Program-made: the position numbers and the translations under genes
From: Eubacterium maltosivorans
Lineage (GTDB): Bacteria; Bacillota; Clostridia; Eubacteriales; Eubacteriaceae
Direction of reading: 5' to 3'
Assembly (NCBI RefSeq): GCF_002441855.2
Contig: NZ_CP029487.1
Location: 2,604,001-2,668,000 of the forward strand
DNA: 64,000 nt
Shown here: positions 1 through 8,172 of the stretch, piece by piece
How the letters are laid out: the number at the start of each line of letters is the position of its first letter
How positions within the stretch are numbered: position 1 is the stretch's first letter
The notes under the pieces: generated by a model
Told to the model about the DNA's origin: nothing
Seen by the model: only the letters and a program-made list of their open reading frames with translations
Databases searched by the model: none

Positions 1-1239
1 CCCATACTGGCCATTGCCCTGGCCACCATGTCCACCCTGGCCTTTCCGCGTTTTAACGCCATGTTGAAAAAATACGACGGGCTCAACGCGCAGGTTCAGG
101 AAAACCTCATCGCCATCCGCGTTGTCAAAGCCTTTGTACGGGCACGTTACGAGAAGAAAAAATTTGCCGAAGCCAACGATAGCCTCATGCAGGCATCTCT
201 TGCCGCTGAAAAAATCATTATCCTCGGCATGCCCATCATGATGCTAACCATGTATGCCACCATTATCGCCATCCTGTGGTTCGGAGGCAACATGATCATC
301 GGCGGCACACTGCTGACAGGAGAACTCATCAGTTTTATTTCCTATGTGACGCAGATTCTTATGTCTCTGATGATGATCGCCCAGGTTTTTATTATGATTG
401 TTCTCTCCCGTTCCTCTGTATCACGTATTATCGAGGTGCTGGAAGAACCCATCAGCATTACTGATGAAACGGCCGCTCCATCCCTCACAGCTGACGACGG
501 CAGCATCGAATACCGGAACGTTTCCTTCAAATATCAGGAGGACGCGGCGGAAAATATCCTGACCGGCATTGATTTCTCCATCGCCTCCGGCGAAACCGTC
601 GGTATCATCGGAGGAACTGGCTCGGCAAAAACTACGCTGGTTCAGCTTATTCCAAGGCTTTATGATGTAACAGACGGGCAGGTGCTGGTCGGCGGCCATG
701 ATGTTCGGGACTATACCCTGGACCACCTGCGATCGGTTGTCGCCATGGTCCTTCAGAAAAACGTCCTGTTCTCAGGCACAATCAAAGACAATCTGAAATG
801 GGGCGATGAAAACGCCACAGACGAAGAAGTTATCGCCGCCGCCAAAGCAGCCTGTGCCCATGATTTTATCATGTCTTTCCCAGAGGGCTATGACACCTAT
901 CTTGGCCAGGGCGGCGTCAACGTATCCGGCGGCCAGAAGCAGCGTCTCTGCATTGCCAGAGCACTCCTGAAAAAGCCCAAAATCATCATTCTGGATGACA
1001 GCACCAGCGCGGTGGATACCGCTACCGACGCGGCCATTCGCGAAGGCTTCCGTCAGAATCTAAAAGATACTACCGCCATCATTATCGCCCAGCGTATTTC
1101 TTCGGTTAGCGATGCGGACAAGATCATCGTGCTGGACGAGGGCCGTATCGACGCTATCGATACCCATGAAAATCTCCTGGAAAACAATGCGATTTACCGT
1201 GAGGTCTTTCATTCACAGCAGAAAGGAGTTGAGGAATAA
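1..1239 (+). CDS. ABC exporter half-transporter, degenerate-site subunit (5' end outside window)
   Basis: The frame is open from base 1, so the N-terminus and first membrane helices lie outside the window. The visible part has the end of an exporter-type membrane domain and then an ATPase domain. Walker A reads GGTGSAKT (about 610-633), the signature VSGGQ is canonical, but Walker B is LDDSTSAVD with Asp where the catalytic Glu belongs, and the switch position is Gln (IIIAQRIS, near 1090) instead of His. In heterodimeric exporters such as TM287/288 and BmrCD this is the subunit that contributes the non-hydrolytic site. The stop codon overlaps the start of the next gene (TAATG at 1237-1241), so the two are translationally coupled partners. 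Likely exports drugs or lipids; substrate unknown. Confidence 0.93.
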   Translation, partial: PILAIALATMSTLAFPRFNAMLKKYDGLNAQVQENLIAIRVVKAFVRARYEKKKFAEANDSLMQASLAAEKIIILGMPIMMLTMYATIIAILWFGGNMIIGGTLLTGELISFISYVTQILMSLMMIAQVFIMIVLSRSSVSRIIEVLEEPISITDETAAPSLTADDGSIEYRNVSFKYQEDAAENILTGIDFSIASGETVGIIGGTGSAKTTLVQLIPRLYDVTDGQVLVGGHDVRDYTLDHLRSVVAMVLQKNVLFSGTIKDNLKWGDENATDEEVIAAAKAACAHDFIMSFPEGYDTYLGQGGVNVSGGQKQRLCIARALLKKPKIIILDDSTSAVDTATDAAIREGFRQNLKDTTAIIIAQRISSVSDADKIIVLDEGRIDAIDTHENLLENNAIYREVFHSQQKGVEE

Positions 1240-3122
1240 TGCCAAAGAAAAAAAGCGTTCAAAAGCCCAAAAATATCAAAAAGACACTGCTTCGTATTTT
1301 TGGCTACATGGCAAAACGCAGATTGCTGCTTATACTTGTCATACTCTTTGTCTTTATCAGCTCCGGCGCCACCGTGGCCGGCACATATTTCCTAAAGCCC
1401 ATCATCAACCAGGGCATTGTGCCTCTTATCGGAAAACCCCTCACCCCCGGCGCGCTCATGCCCTTTATCCAGATGCTGCTGCTAATGGGGGGAATCTATC
1501 TGGCCGGGGCGGCCTGTGCTTATGCCTATAACCGGATGATGATCGTCATCTCCAACGGAACCCTCAACGCCGTGCGGCGAGACCTTTTTAACAGCATGGA
1601 AGATCTCCCCATCAAATATTTTGACACCCATACACACGGCGAACTCATGAGCCGCTATACCAACGATGTTGATACTCTGCGCGAAGCCATTGCCATGAGC
1701 CTTCCGCAAATGCTGACCGCCACCGTCACGGTGGTGGGAACCTTTATCATGATGCTGATCTTAAGCCCGCTGCTGACTTTGATCGTCATCGGCATGCTTG
1801 TGATCATGTACTTTGTGATAAAAACTGTGGGAAGCCGAAGTGCCCGGGGCTTTAAAGCGCAGCAGAAGGCGCTCGGTGAAACTAACGGCTATATCGAGGA
1901 AATGATCGAGGGACAAAAAGTTATCAAGGTTTTCTGCCATGAGGACATTGTCAAAAATGATTTTGCCGAGCTCAACGACAAGCTGAGAAGCGCTTCTACT
2001 CAAGCCCATACCTACGCCAATGTGCTCATGCCTATCATGGGAAACCTCTCCTATGTGCAGTACGCTTTGACAGCCGCTTTCGGTGCAGTACTTGTTATTT
2101 TTGGCAGCATGGACTTAGGCTCCATCGCTTCCTTTTTACAGTACACACGCTCCTTCTCACAGCCCATCACCCAGATTTCCCAACAGTTTAACGCGCTGCT
2201 GACCGCTCTTGCCGGGGCTGAACGAATCTTTGAAGTCATTGACGCTGAGCCTGAAAAAGACGATGGTTATGTAACCCTCGTCAATGTCTGCGAATCCGCA
2301 GACGGCACTCTGACCGAATGTAAGGAAGTTACTAATACCTGGGCCTGGAAACATCCGCATCACGATGGCACCCTGACCTATGAAAAGCTCAGGGGGGATG
2401 TGCGTTTCCATGATGTTACCTTTGGCTACAGCGATGACAAAATGGTGCTGCACAATGTTTCTCTTTTTGCCAAGCCCGGCCAGAAGATCGCCTTTGTAGG
2501 CTCAACAGGCGCAGGCAAAACCACGATCACCAATCTTATCAACCGATTTTATGAGGTTCAGGAAGGCAAGATCACCTATGATGGTATCAACATTAAAAAA
2601 ATCCGGAAAGTCGACCTGCGGCATTCCCTCGCAATGGTCCTTCAGGATACCCACCTGTTCACTGGTACTGTAGCCGATAATATCCGTTACGGCCGTCTCA
2701 ATGCCACCGATGAGGAAGTCCACGCTGCCGCTGAGCTGGCCAACGCCGACTTCTTTATCCGCCATCTCCCTCAGGGCTATGATACCATGCTGACCTCCGA
2801 CGGAGCCAACCTGAGCCAGGGGCAGCGCCAGCTGCTGGCCATCGCCCGGGCCGCTGTCGCCAATCCGCCGGTACTTATCCTCGATGAAGCCACCAGCTCC
2901 ATCGACACCCGTACCGAGGCCCTTATTGAGCGCGGTATGGATCAGCTCATGGAAGGCCGTACTGTTTTTGTCATCGCCCACCGCCTGTCCACCGTCCGAA
3001 ACGCCGACGCCATCATGGTACTGGAACACGGCCGGATTATCGAGCGCGGCGACCACGAAGAACTATTAAAACAAAAGGGGAAATATTACCAGCTTTATAC
3101 CGGACAGTTTGAGCTGGATTAA
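1239..3122 (+). CDS. ABC exporter half-transporter, catalytic subunit
   Basis: A complete 627-residue ABC exporter: about six membrane helices in residues 20-330, then an ATPase domain from about residue 385. Walker A is GSTGAGKTT, Walker B is LILDEATSSID with the catalytic Glu, and the switch His is present (IAHRLST). The signature is LSQGQ rather than LSGGQ. This complements the upstream subunit: its Walker motifs pair with the canonical VSGGQ of the partner to form the active site, while its altered signature pairs with the partner's degenerate Walker motifs. A stretch of about 45 residues between membrane and ATPase domains (residues 340-385) is longer than in homodimeric MsbA-like proteins. 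Start ATG overlaps the upstream stop; a strong terminator follows the stop directly. Confidence 0.95.
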   Translation: MPKKKSVQKPKNIKKTLLRIFGYMAKRRLLLILVILFVFISSGATVAGTYFLKPIINQGIVPLIGKPLTPGALMPFIQMLLLMGGIYLAGAACAYAYNRMMIVISNGTLNAVRRDLFNSMEDLPIKYFDTHTHGELMSRYTNDVDTLREAIAMSLPQMLTATVTVVGTFIMMLILSPLLTLIVIGMLVIMYFVIKTVGSRSARGFKAQQKALGETNGYIEEMIEGQKVIKVFCHEDIVKNDFAELNDKLRSASTQAHTYANVLMPIMGNLSYVQYALTAAFGAVLVIFGSMDLGSIASFLQYTRSFSQPITQISQQFNALLTALAGAERIFEVIDAEPEKDDGYVTLVNVCESADGTLTECKEVTNTWAWKHPHHDGTLTYEKLRGDVRFHDVTFGYSDDKMVLHNVSLFAKPGQKIAFVGSTGAGKTTITNLINRFYEVQEGKITYDGINIKKIRKVDLRHSLAMVLQDTHLFTGTVADNIRYGRLNATDEEVHAAAELANADFFIRHLPQGYDTMLTSDGANLSQGQRQLLAIARAAVANPPVLILDEATSSIDTRTEALIERGMDQLMEGRTVFVIAHRLSTVRNADAIMVLEHGRIIERGDHEELLKQKGKYYQLYTGQFELD

Positions 3123-3123
3123 A

Positions 3124-3148
3124 AAAAGAGGCCGTCTGGCCTCTTTTT
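3124..3148. terminator. bidirectional rho-independent terminator
   Basis: GAGGCC / GGCCTC stem (3128-3133 and 3138-3143) with loop GTCT, A-run on one side and T-run on the other. It ends the ABC exporter operon on the plus strand and the SRP RNA on the minus strand. Confidence 0.9.
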
Positions 3149-3168
3149 CAGCATTTATCAAAAAAATA

Positions 3169-3458
3169 AAACATACTTAATCACACACCCCGCATTGATA
3201 ACCAGTCTCCAAACGTTACGCGGACAGCCAGCTCTTGTCAGAGAGTCCTCCGGCACATACGAGATCTTACTTACTGCTGCTTCCTTCCGGACCTGACAGG
3301 GTTCATAAGTTCATATTGCGAAGGGTCCAACCGTCAACACCACTTATCCGCGGCAGACTCCAAATTCTGGCACCTCTTTGGGGAATTCAGCCCTGCTGTA
3401 GCGGATTGCAGGTTACAGGGCACCGCTAGTTCCCCGCCTAGTGTGATTAAGTATGTTT
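3169..3458 (-). ncRNA. ffs: signal recognition particle RNA, long Bacillus-type (scRNA)
   Basis: The minus strand contains the SRP helix 8 core CAGGTCCGGAAGGAAGCAG (complement of about 3276-3295) and, near its 5' end, the GGCGGGGAA...GCGGTGCCCTGTA Alu-domain segment typical of Gram-positive SRP RNAs. The two ends, 3169-3186 and 3441-3458, are perfectly complementary over 18 bases, closing the long helix 5. At about 290 nt this is the large form with an Alu domain, as in Bacillus scRNA (about 270 nt), not the 4.5S form. It binds Ffh for co-translational membrane targeting. A short hairpin (CTGCG-AATA-CGCAG, 3460-3473) sits in the precursor just outside the closing helix. Confidence 0.95.
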
Positions 3459-3492
3459 ACTGCGAATACGCAGTGAATCTACAATATTTCAT

Positions 3493-3521
3493 ATTATACA
3501 GAACAACCTCTTTACTGTCAA
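3493..3521 (-). promoter_or_regulatory. consensus promoter of the SRP RNA gene
   Basis: On the minus strand TTGACA (3516-3521), 17-base spacer, TATAAT (3493-3498): a perfect sigma-A promoter. Start expected near 3486, giving about 28 nt of precursor leader. Confidence 0.92.
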
Positions 3522-3595
3522 GGGCTTTAAGCAGAAACAAGAATTGCCCCTGTATTTCCCTGTCGGCATGGTCAAATCAAAAGTTACCTTCACCT

Positions 3596-3625
3596 AAAAA
3601 AGCCCCGAAAACCGGGGCTTTTTTT
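3596..3625. terminator. rho-independent terminator
   Basis: AGCCCC / GGGGCT stem (3601-3606, 3614-3619) flanked by A- and T-runs. It terminates the DUF1097 operon on the minus strand; the DUF1097 stop codon lies inside the A/T flank. Confidence 0.85.
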
Positions 3626-4160
3626 ACATTTTTTCTTCTAATAGAGATTTTTGTCTCTTTTTTTCTGCATTTTCTTTTTTCATGAACATCTCCGTGACCG
3701 GCTCAATGGCTACAGCAACCAAGATACCGCAGGACAATCCCAAAATTACACCAACTAGGTTCTGCCCTCCCTGGGAGAACGTTACTGTCAAACCAGCAAA
3801 GACAAGCGGAACTACGTTGAACCAGGTCTTTGCCAGGGGGATCATGTGCACAGCACAAACCACAAAAGTGATAACCAGAGTGCACACACCTGTCACCACA
3901 CCAATGTTTATGCCAGTACTTCTTAAAAAATTATCCATTTGCAGATAAATTAATGCCCATATAACCCCGCATACCATACAGCATAAATAATTCGGCGTTT
4001 TTTTAAGCTCTGCTCCAGATGCAAATGTAACTCCTAATCCGATAAAAATAGGCCACATAAGATTTCCAAAAGGCCCAATTTGATAAATTCCAAGGACCAG
4101 TCCGGCCAGCACTCCAGATACTAAACTCATTTTTAACAAATAGCTGGTATTTTCATTCAT
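3624..4160 (-). CDS. DUF1097 family membrane protein
   Basis: A 178-residue, very hydrophobic protein with about five membrane helices and a charged C-terminal tail (KKENAEKKRQK). The overall sequence matches the DUF1097 (YcdZ-like) inner-membrane family, whose function is not established. Start is set by a GGGGAG ribosome-binding site seven bases before ATG. It is the last gene of a minus-strand unit after a UroD-family methyltransferase and a 46-residue ORF, suggesting a role linked to the methyltransferase substrate, for example uptake. That link is inference from position only. Confidence 0.8.
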   Translation of the reverse strand: MNENTSYLLKMSLVSGVLAGLVLGIYQIGPFGNLMWPIFIGLGVTFASGAELKKTPNYLCCMVCGVIWALIYLQMDNFLRSTGINIGVVTGVCTLVITFVVCAVHMIPLAKTWFNVVPLVFAGLTVTFSQGGQNLVGVILGLSCGILVAVAIEPVTEMFMKKENAEKKRQKSLLEEKM

Positions 4161-4171
4161 TATTTCTCCCC

Positions 4172-4312
4172 TTAGCTGATTAAAAAAAACACATAGCTGT
4201 AAACAAGCTCTTCCATTCCCTGAAGACTGTCCATAGCATAACCCGCATCTGCTTCTGCTATTTCATATTTTTCAAGCGTTTCTGACGGATTTCTATAGTA
4301 TTCTGATTTCAT
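4172..4312 (-). CDS. small hypothetical protein, 46 residues
   Basis: An ORF between the methyltransferase and DUF1097 genes, too short for routine ORF calling. It begins MKSEYYRNPSETLEKYEIAE and ends VYSYVFFLIS. A GGGGAAAAG ribosome-binding site lies just before the ATG, nine bases separate it from the upstream stop, and eleven bases from the downstream start, so it fills an otherwise empty gap in the operon. The N-terminal two thirds is acidic and helical in character; the last ten residues are hydrophobic. No family recognised. Could be a small partner of the methyltransferase or membrane protein; unproven. Confidence 0.6.
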   Translation of the reverse strand: MKSEYYRNPSETLEKYEIAEADAGYAMDSLQGMEELVYSYVFFLIS

Positions 4313-4321
4313 CTTTTCCCC

Positions 4322-5476
4322 CTATGCATAAACAGCGTATTCCTTGACAAATCGGAGCACTGTTTTTAAATTCTCCGGATTAATATCCCGAATCGTTAAT
4401 AAATTTTTGTCCAGTGTAAAAATATACTTCCCACCAGGAGCCAGAATATCTACGATTTCCTTAGCTTTATCCAGACATTCCTGCTCTGTTCCTGTTTTTA
4501 ACACGCCCATAGGATAAAAGCCAGCCAAAATATGTTTTTTTCCAAGTTTTTCTTTGACTTCTGATGGATTCCCCTCCTCAAAAATCATCATTGTATTTTC
4601 TGGCAATTCAAAGAGATAATCATAATAACGGGACCAGTCCTGTTCAACAAAGATCGTCGCGCCCACTCCTGCTTCATCCAGTGCCTCTACGTATCTTTTA
4701 AAGGTCGGCCAATAAAAGCGCTCAAAATCCTTTGTACGCATATATGGCGCCATATGCAAAGGTATAAATGTTCTCTGATATCGATTAGAATTTGGCTTGA
4801 TTCCTGCTTTCACCATACAAGGCAGCAGCGCTTCACAGGCCGCTTCCACCTTATCTGGACAGCGTCTCATATCTTTGCTGATACCAGTAAAAGAACGAAG
4901 CTGGTCAGACAAGACATCAAAAGGTGTACAGGCGGCCGTACAAGCCATATTATAGACGGCCTTTCCGTGTTTTTCCGCAATTTTCAAGTATCCCTTATCA
5001 AGCTGTTCCATTACTGAATAAAAGGTAAACATCCCCTTCGCAAAAGCAGACTTTCCCTCAAAACCTTCTTTACCAAACTCACTATAAATTTGCGGCAATG
5101 CTTTGTCACAAATGGTCTTGAACGGATCTGCAACTAAGTCCTCATAGTCATTTTCATTTAGACTGGTCACCTCTGGATGTTGTAAAAATCCATCTCCCCC
5201 CATGACAAAATTTTTTGCTCCCAGTATTTTATACATCTGGGGGATACGTACCATTGTTGCAAAAATTGAGTCTGTGTCAAAATCTTTCGTCGTTTTTTCA
5301 ATGGCCTCTAAATTCTTTTCAATGCTGTATTGTTCTCTTCTTAAATCAAATCCAACATAGCCAAGACAAAAAGAATTATCTCCTGAACTAAGAATTGGAA
5401 CTCTTTTTGGTGTTTTTCCATTAAAGACATCTTCGAACAGTTGATTTTTTTCTGCTGTTCTTTTTTGATTATTCAT
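4322..5476 (-). CDS. uroporphyrinogen decarboxylase (URO-D) family methyltransferase-like protein
   Basis: 384 residues from the preferred ATG at 5476, which has an AAGGGG ribosome-binding site; a reading 20 codons longer (to 5536) would run through the -10 element and operators and is rejected. The sequence fits the URO-D superfamily branch used by acetogens and methanogens for cobamide-dependent methyl transfer (MtaA/MtbA-like) rather than haem synthesis: no haem genes are nearby. Recognisable parts are the N-terminal substrate region, central TACTPFDVLSD and the C-terminal barrel end near GGKYIF. The classical HxC zinc motif of MtaA is not obvious here, so the exact reaction is uncertain. 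First gene of an operon with a 46-residue ORF and DUF1097, divergent from a TetR regulator. Confidence 0.82.
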   Translation of the reverse strand: MNNQKRTAEKNQLFEDVFNGKTPKRVPILSSGDNSFCLGYVGFDLRREQYSIEKNLEAIEKTTKDFDTDSIFATMVRIPQMYKILGAKNFVMGGDGFLQHPEVTSLNENDYEDLVADPFKTICDKALPQIYSEFGKEGFEGKSAFAKGMFTFYSVMEQLDKGYLKIAEKHGKAVYNMACTAACTPFDVLSDQLRSFTGISKDMRRCPDKVEAACEALLPCMVKAGIKPNSNRYQRTFIPLHMAPYMRTKDFERFYWPTFKRYVEALDEAGVGATIFVEQDWSRYYDYLFELPENTMMIFEEGNPSEVKEKLGKKHILAGFYPMGVLKTGTEQECLDKAKEIVDILAPGGKYIFTLDKNLLTIRDINPENLKTVLRFVKEYAVYA

Positions 5477-5499
5477 ATTTTTCCCCTTATTGTTTGTAT

Positions 5500-5527
5500 T
5501 TACTTGCAAGTAATTACCTGTGAGTAA
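5500..5527. promoter_or_regulatory. tandem 14-bp operator-like palindromes
   Basis: Two contiguous 14-bp palindromes, TTACTTGCAAGTAA (5500-5513, perfect) and TTACCTGTGAGTAA (5514-5527, imperfect), differing at three central positions. They lie directly downstream of the -10 of the methyltransferase promoter, where a bound repressor would block transcription. The divergent TetR gene is the obvious candidate regulator (inference). Confidence 0.75.
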
Positions 5528-5555
5528 ATATATCAAATTTTTAGAAAGTTGTCAA
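5527..5555 (-). promoter_or_regulatory. promoter of the methyltransferase-DUF1097 operon
   Basis: Minus strand TTGACA (5550-5555), 17-base spacer, TATATT (5527-5532). The -10 touches the second operator palindrome. Confidence 0.85.
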
Positions 5556-5562
5556 TATTAAT

Positions 5563-5591
5563 TTGCAACATGTTCAAAATTATGTTTTAAT
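5563..5591 (+). promoter_or_regulatory. probable promoter of the TetR gene
   Basis: TTGCAA (5563-5568), 17-base spacer, TTTAAT (5586-5591), 27 bases before the GTG start. Confidence 0.6.
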
Positions 5592-5617
5592 ATTTAATTA
5601 GTCGGAGGTAAAGTACA

Positions 5618-6298
5618 GTGAAACACAAAGAAAACGGCAATACTAAACAAAAGATTTATGAAACCGCAAAACGGCTCTACATTGAGCATGGCTATTTTAA
5701 TATTTCCAACAAACGTCTCTCGGAGGAATCCGGCATTAACCAGGGACTGATCACCTATTATTTTAAAAGCAAAAAAAATATAGCCCTTGCTGTATTAACA
5801 GAAGACTACTATATTCTTTCTGGCTATTTAAAGTATTTTATGACACCTGAAGATGATCCTTTGATGTATATTGTCACCTTTATGAATGTCACCTTTCAAA
5901 TTCGAAAGCACGACCCAAAAGCCAGACGTTTTATTTCTGATGTTATGCAGGAGGATTTACTTGAGGAGTTCGCTTTTGTTAACCAAAAAGAAGAATATTT
6001 AAAACTTTTGAAAAAAAACAGCTCTACTTCAGAAAATCCAGAGACCCAGCTAAAGCTGGTTTTGGCAACGGTATACGGCACACAACGTACGATCCAGCGA
6101 TTAATCAATGAAAGCATGGAACTTAGCTATGACGAGTATTTTCGGTATATGATTGAAATTCTGCTGTTCGCCCTGCATCTTCCAGATAAATCGGATATGG
6201 TTGATACCTTGATCCACAAATCGGATCAGGCCACAAAACAATTATTTAAAACCCATCCTCATCTGTTAAACGAGTCTGATTATCTCTACAAAAAATAA
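5618..6298 (+). CDS. TetR/AcrR family transcriptional regulator
   Basis: 226 residues starting at GTG (5618) with GGAGG ten bases upstream. Residues about 8-58 are the TetR helix-turn-helix region, with the typical ending GLITYYFKSKKNIALAVL; the rest is the variable ligand domain. It is transcribed away from the UroD-family methyltransferase operon, and paired palindromes lie on that operon's promoter, so it probably represses the operon until an inducer is present. The inducer may be the methylated substrate (inference). A hairpin terminator follows the stop. Confidence 0.88.
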   Translation: MKHKENGNTKQKIYETAKRLYIEHGYFNISNKRLSEESGINQGLITYYFKSKKNIALAVLTEDYYILSGYLKYFMTPEDDPLMYIVTFMNVTFQIRKHDPKARRFISDVMQEDLLEEFAFVNQKEEYLKLLKKNSSTSENPETQLKLVLATVYGTQRTIQRLINESMELSYDEYFRYMIEILLFALHLPDKSDMVDTLIHKSDQATKQLFKTHPHLLNESDYLYKK

Positions 6299-6320
6299 AA
6301 AAAGAGCTTTCGCTCTTATT
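6296..6320. terminator. bidirectional terminator between TetR gene and tRNA-Ser
   Basis: AAGAGC / GCTCTT stem (6302-6307, 6312-6317) with tetraloop. The longer U-run is on the minus strand, serving the tRNA. Confidence 0.8.
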
Positions 6321-6329
6321 TTCATATTA

Positions 6330-6421
6330 TGGCGGACAGGGAGGGATTCGAACCCTCGGTACGCTATTCACGTACACACGCTTTCCAGGCGTGCTCCTTC
6401 AACCAGCTCAGACACCTGTCC
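6330..6421 (-). tRNA. tRNA-Ser (anticodon GGA)
   Basis: Minus-strand acceptor GGACAGG / CCTGTCC, anticodon loop CTGGAAA with GGA, a long class II variable arm (GTACG...CGTAC), T-arm GAGGG-TTCGAAT-CCCTC, discriminator G and an encoded CCA. Length 92 nt. Reads UCC and UCU codons. Confidence 0.97.
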
Positions 6422-6476
6422 GCAGATGCAGCTGCTCTCTCTTTGAGACGCTATTTTATTGTAAGCACATTTAATA

Positions 6477-6505
6477 ATTATAATGGCAAAGCAAGCATTT
6501 GTCAA
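6477..6505 (-). promoter_or_regulatory. consensus promoter of tRNA-Ser
   Basis: Minus strand TTGACA (6500-6505), 17 bases, TATAAT (6477-6482). The rest of 6506-6612 holds only the TVP38 gene's upstream region, with an extended -10-like TGGTAAAAT near 6588-6596. Confidence 0.9.
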
Positions 6506-6612
6506 TCCTTATTTCTCTAATTTTTTCAAAAATAGTTGGCAGCCGACAAATTTAGATTAAATAAAGACAGCAGGCGGATAATTATGGTAAAATACAATTA
6601 AAGGACAGTGAA

Positions 6613-7221
6613 ATGCTCGAATACTTAGACTCGGTGGATGCTGTCAAGCAGTGGCTGCTCAGCTTTGGCGGCTGGACACCGTTTATTTATTTTTTATTTC
6701 AGATTCTCCAGGTCATTATTGCGCCGATCCCTGGCGGTACGACCACTCTGGTGGGTGGTGCGCTTTTCGGCTGGATAAAGGGCTTTCTGCTCAGTGAAGC
6801 AGGCATTATGATCGGAACTGCCGCCGCCTTTGGTATTGCGAAAAAACTGGGGCGTCCAGTTATTTTTAAATGGGTTCCTTCAAAATGGACAGATAAGCTG
6901 GATAATATACGCGAATCCCGGCTGAACATGGTTTTATTTTTAATCTTTCTGTTTCCCGGCTTTCCTGATGATATTTTCTGTTATCTGGCCGGGCTTACCA
7001 GGATGAACTTTAAAACCTTTATACTCATTGCCCTTCTGGGGCGCACTCCGGGCTTTTTGATGACAACGCTCATGGGCGCAGGCATCATGCAGGATAACCC
7101 TGTCCGTCTGATTATTGTCCTTGGACTGTATGGCATTTTTGCCGGCGTGTTGATTTTTAACAAAAAACGGATGGAGACCTATCTGGAGAACAGTAAAAAA
7201 CAAAAAGGAGATCATTCTTAA
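6613..7221 (+). CDS. TVP38/TMEM64 (DedA-like, VTT domain) membrane protein
   Basis: 202 residues with about five or six hydrophobic segments and the VTT/SNARE-associated Golgi domain: a re-entrant motif PGGTTTLVGGALFG near residue 40 and FLFPGFPDDIFCYLAG near residue 113, both characteristic. Family members act in lipid or undecaprenyl-phosphate flipping and membrane homeostasis; the specific lipid here is unknown. AAAGGA lies at suitable distance from the ATG. Two bases separate it from the next ORF, and YqxD follows, so the three genes probably form one unit. Confidence 0.88.
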   Translation: MLEYLDSVDAVKQWLLSFGGWTPFIYFLFQILQVIIAPIPGGTTTLVGGALFGWIKGFLLSEAGIMIGTAAAFGIAKKLGRPVIFKWVPSKWTDKLDNIRESRLNMVLFLIFLFPGFPDDIFCYLAGLTRMNFKTFILIALLGRTPGFLMTTLMGAGIMQDNPVRLIIVLGLYGIFAGVLIFNKKRMETYLENSKKQKGDHS

Positions 7222-7223
7222 AT

Positions 7224-7712
7224 ATGGACAATAAAGATGCCAAGCAATGTCACCGGCTGTTTCTCAGCGAACTGGCAACCATGGTGGTCTGCGGCTATCT
7301 GGTATACCTTCTTTCCACCACGTTAGAGGGCGGCCTTGATGTACGTCTCATTCTGCCGGGGGGGGTTTTAATTTTCACCCTGCTTCAGGGCTGTGGCTAC
7401 TGGCTGTACCGTGACCAGGCCGCCTCTGGAAAAGCGGTCAATCAGACGGCTGTTCTTCGGATTTTTTCCCTTCTCAAGAAGGTCACGCCCTTTGTGATTG
7501 GGCTTTATCCTCTGTTTTTATTGGTACTGCTGTTCGCAGACCGGGGCGCACTGTTTGTTCCCTTTAACCTTTTTGGGCTGATCCTGTTATTTTTCTCAAT
7601 CGCCGAATACATTAATTACTATTACTTCAATATGAATATCTGGAACTTCAAGACGCGCGCCCCATCGGATTTATCTGTAGAGCTGTCTGCGTTTAAGAAA
7701 AAGGAGGAATGA
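7224..7712 (+). CDS. hypothetical four-helix membrane protein
   Basis: 162 residues with about four membrane helices (residues 16-34, 42-60, 90-107, 113-133) and a charged C-terminus ending KKKEE. No family recognised. It starts two bases after the TVP38 stop with AAAAGGAG before its ATG and is three bases from the YqxD-like gene, so it is co-transcribed with both. A membrane partner role next to TVP38 is possible but not shown. Confidence 0.75.
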   Translation: MDNKDAKQCHRLFLSELATMVVCGYLVYLLSTTLEGGLDVRLILPGGVLIFTLLQGCGYWLYRDQAASGKAVNQTAVLRIFSLLKKVTPFVIGLYPLFLLVLLFADRGALFVPFNLFGLILLFFSIAEYINYYYFNMNIWNFKTRAPSDLSVELSAFKKKEE

Positions 7713-7715
7713 AAT

Positions 7716-8171
7716 ATGCGCATAATTATTGACGGAGATGCCTGCCCTAAGGGTGTACGGACGATCTGTGAGGAGACCGCCGCTTCTTATAAAATCCCAC
7801 TGCTGATGGTCGCCGACACCTCCCATGATCTTGAGGGCGACGACGACTGCGAGATTATCCGAGTGGACCAGGGCCGGGACGCCAGCGATTATAAAATCGT
7901 CGGCATGGCTGAGCCTCAAGACATTATCATAACCCATGACTATGGCTTGGCTGCCCTTGTCCTGGAAAAGGTCACAGCGGTTCTCAGCCCCTCGGGCTTT
8001 GTCTACAGCACCGCTAATATTGACGAGCTGCTCTACCAGCGCTTTTTAAATCAAAAGCAGCGCCAGGCAGGACACGCTGCCAAAATAAAAAAACGGACGC
8101 CGGAAGACGACGCCGTTTTTAAACGGATGTTGATGACTTTTGTGGCACCTGTTGAGCTGATTCAGGAATAA
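7716..8171 (+). CDS. YaiI/YqxD family protein (UPF0178, DUF188)
   Basis: 151 residues. The N-terminus MRIIIDGDACP and the internal THDYGLAALVL are hallmarks of the YqxD family, a PIN-like fold with conserved acidic residues that suggest a nuclease, though activity is not established for the family. AAGGAGG precedes the ATG. The stop codon (8169-8171) is only one base from the stop of the convergent radical SAM gene, with no visible hairpin between them. Confidence 0.9.
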   Translation: MRIIIDGDACPKGVRTICEETAASYKIPLLMVADTSHDLEGDDDCEIIRVDQGRDASDYKIVGMAEPQDIIITHDYGLAALVLEKVTAVLSPSGFVYSTANIDELLYQRFLNQKQRQAGHAAKIKKRTPEDDAVFKRMLMTFVAPVELIQE

Positions 8172-8172
8172 T

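Noticed and set aside
5477-5536. N-terminal extension of the UroD-family protein
   Set aside because: It would begin within the promoter and translate the operator palindromes, and the internal ATG has the only good ribosome-binding site.
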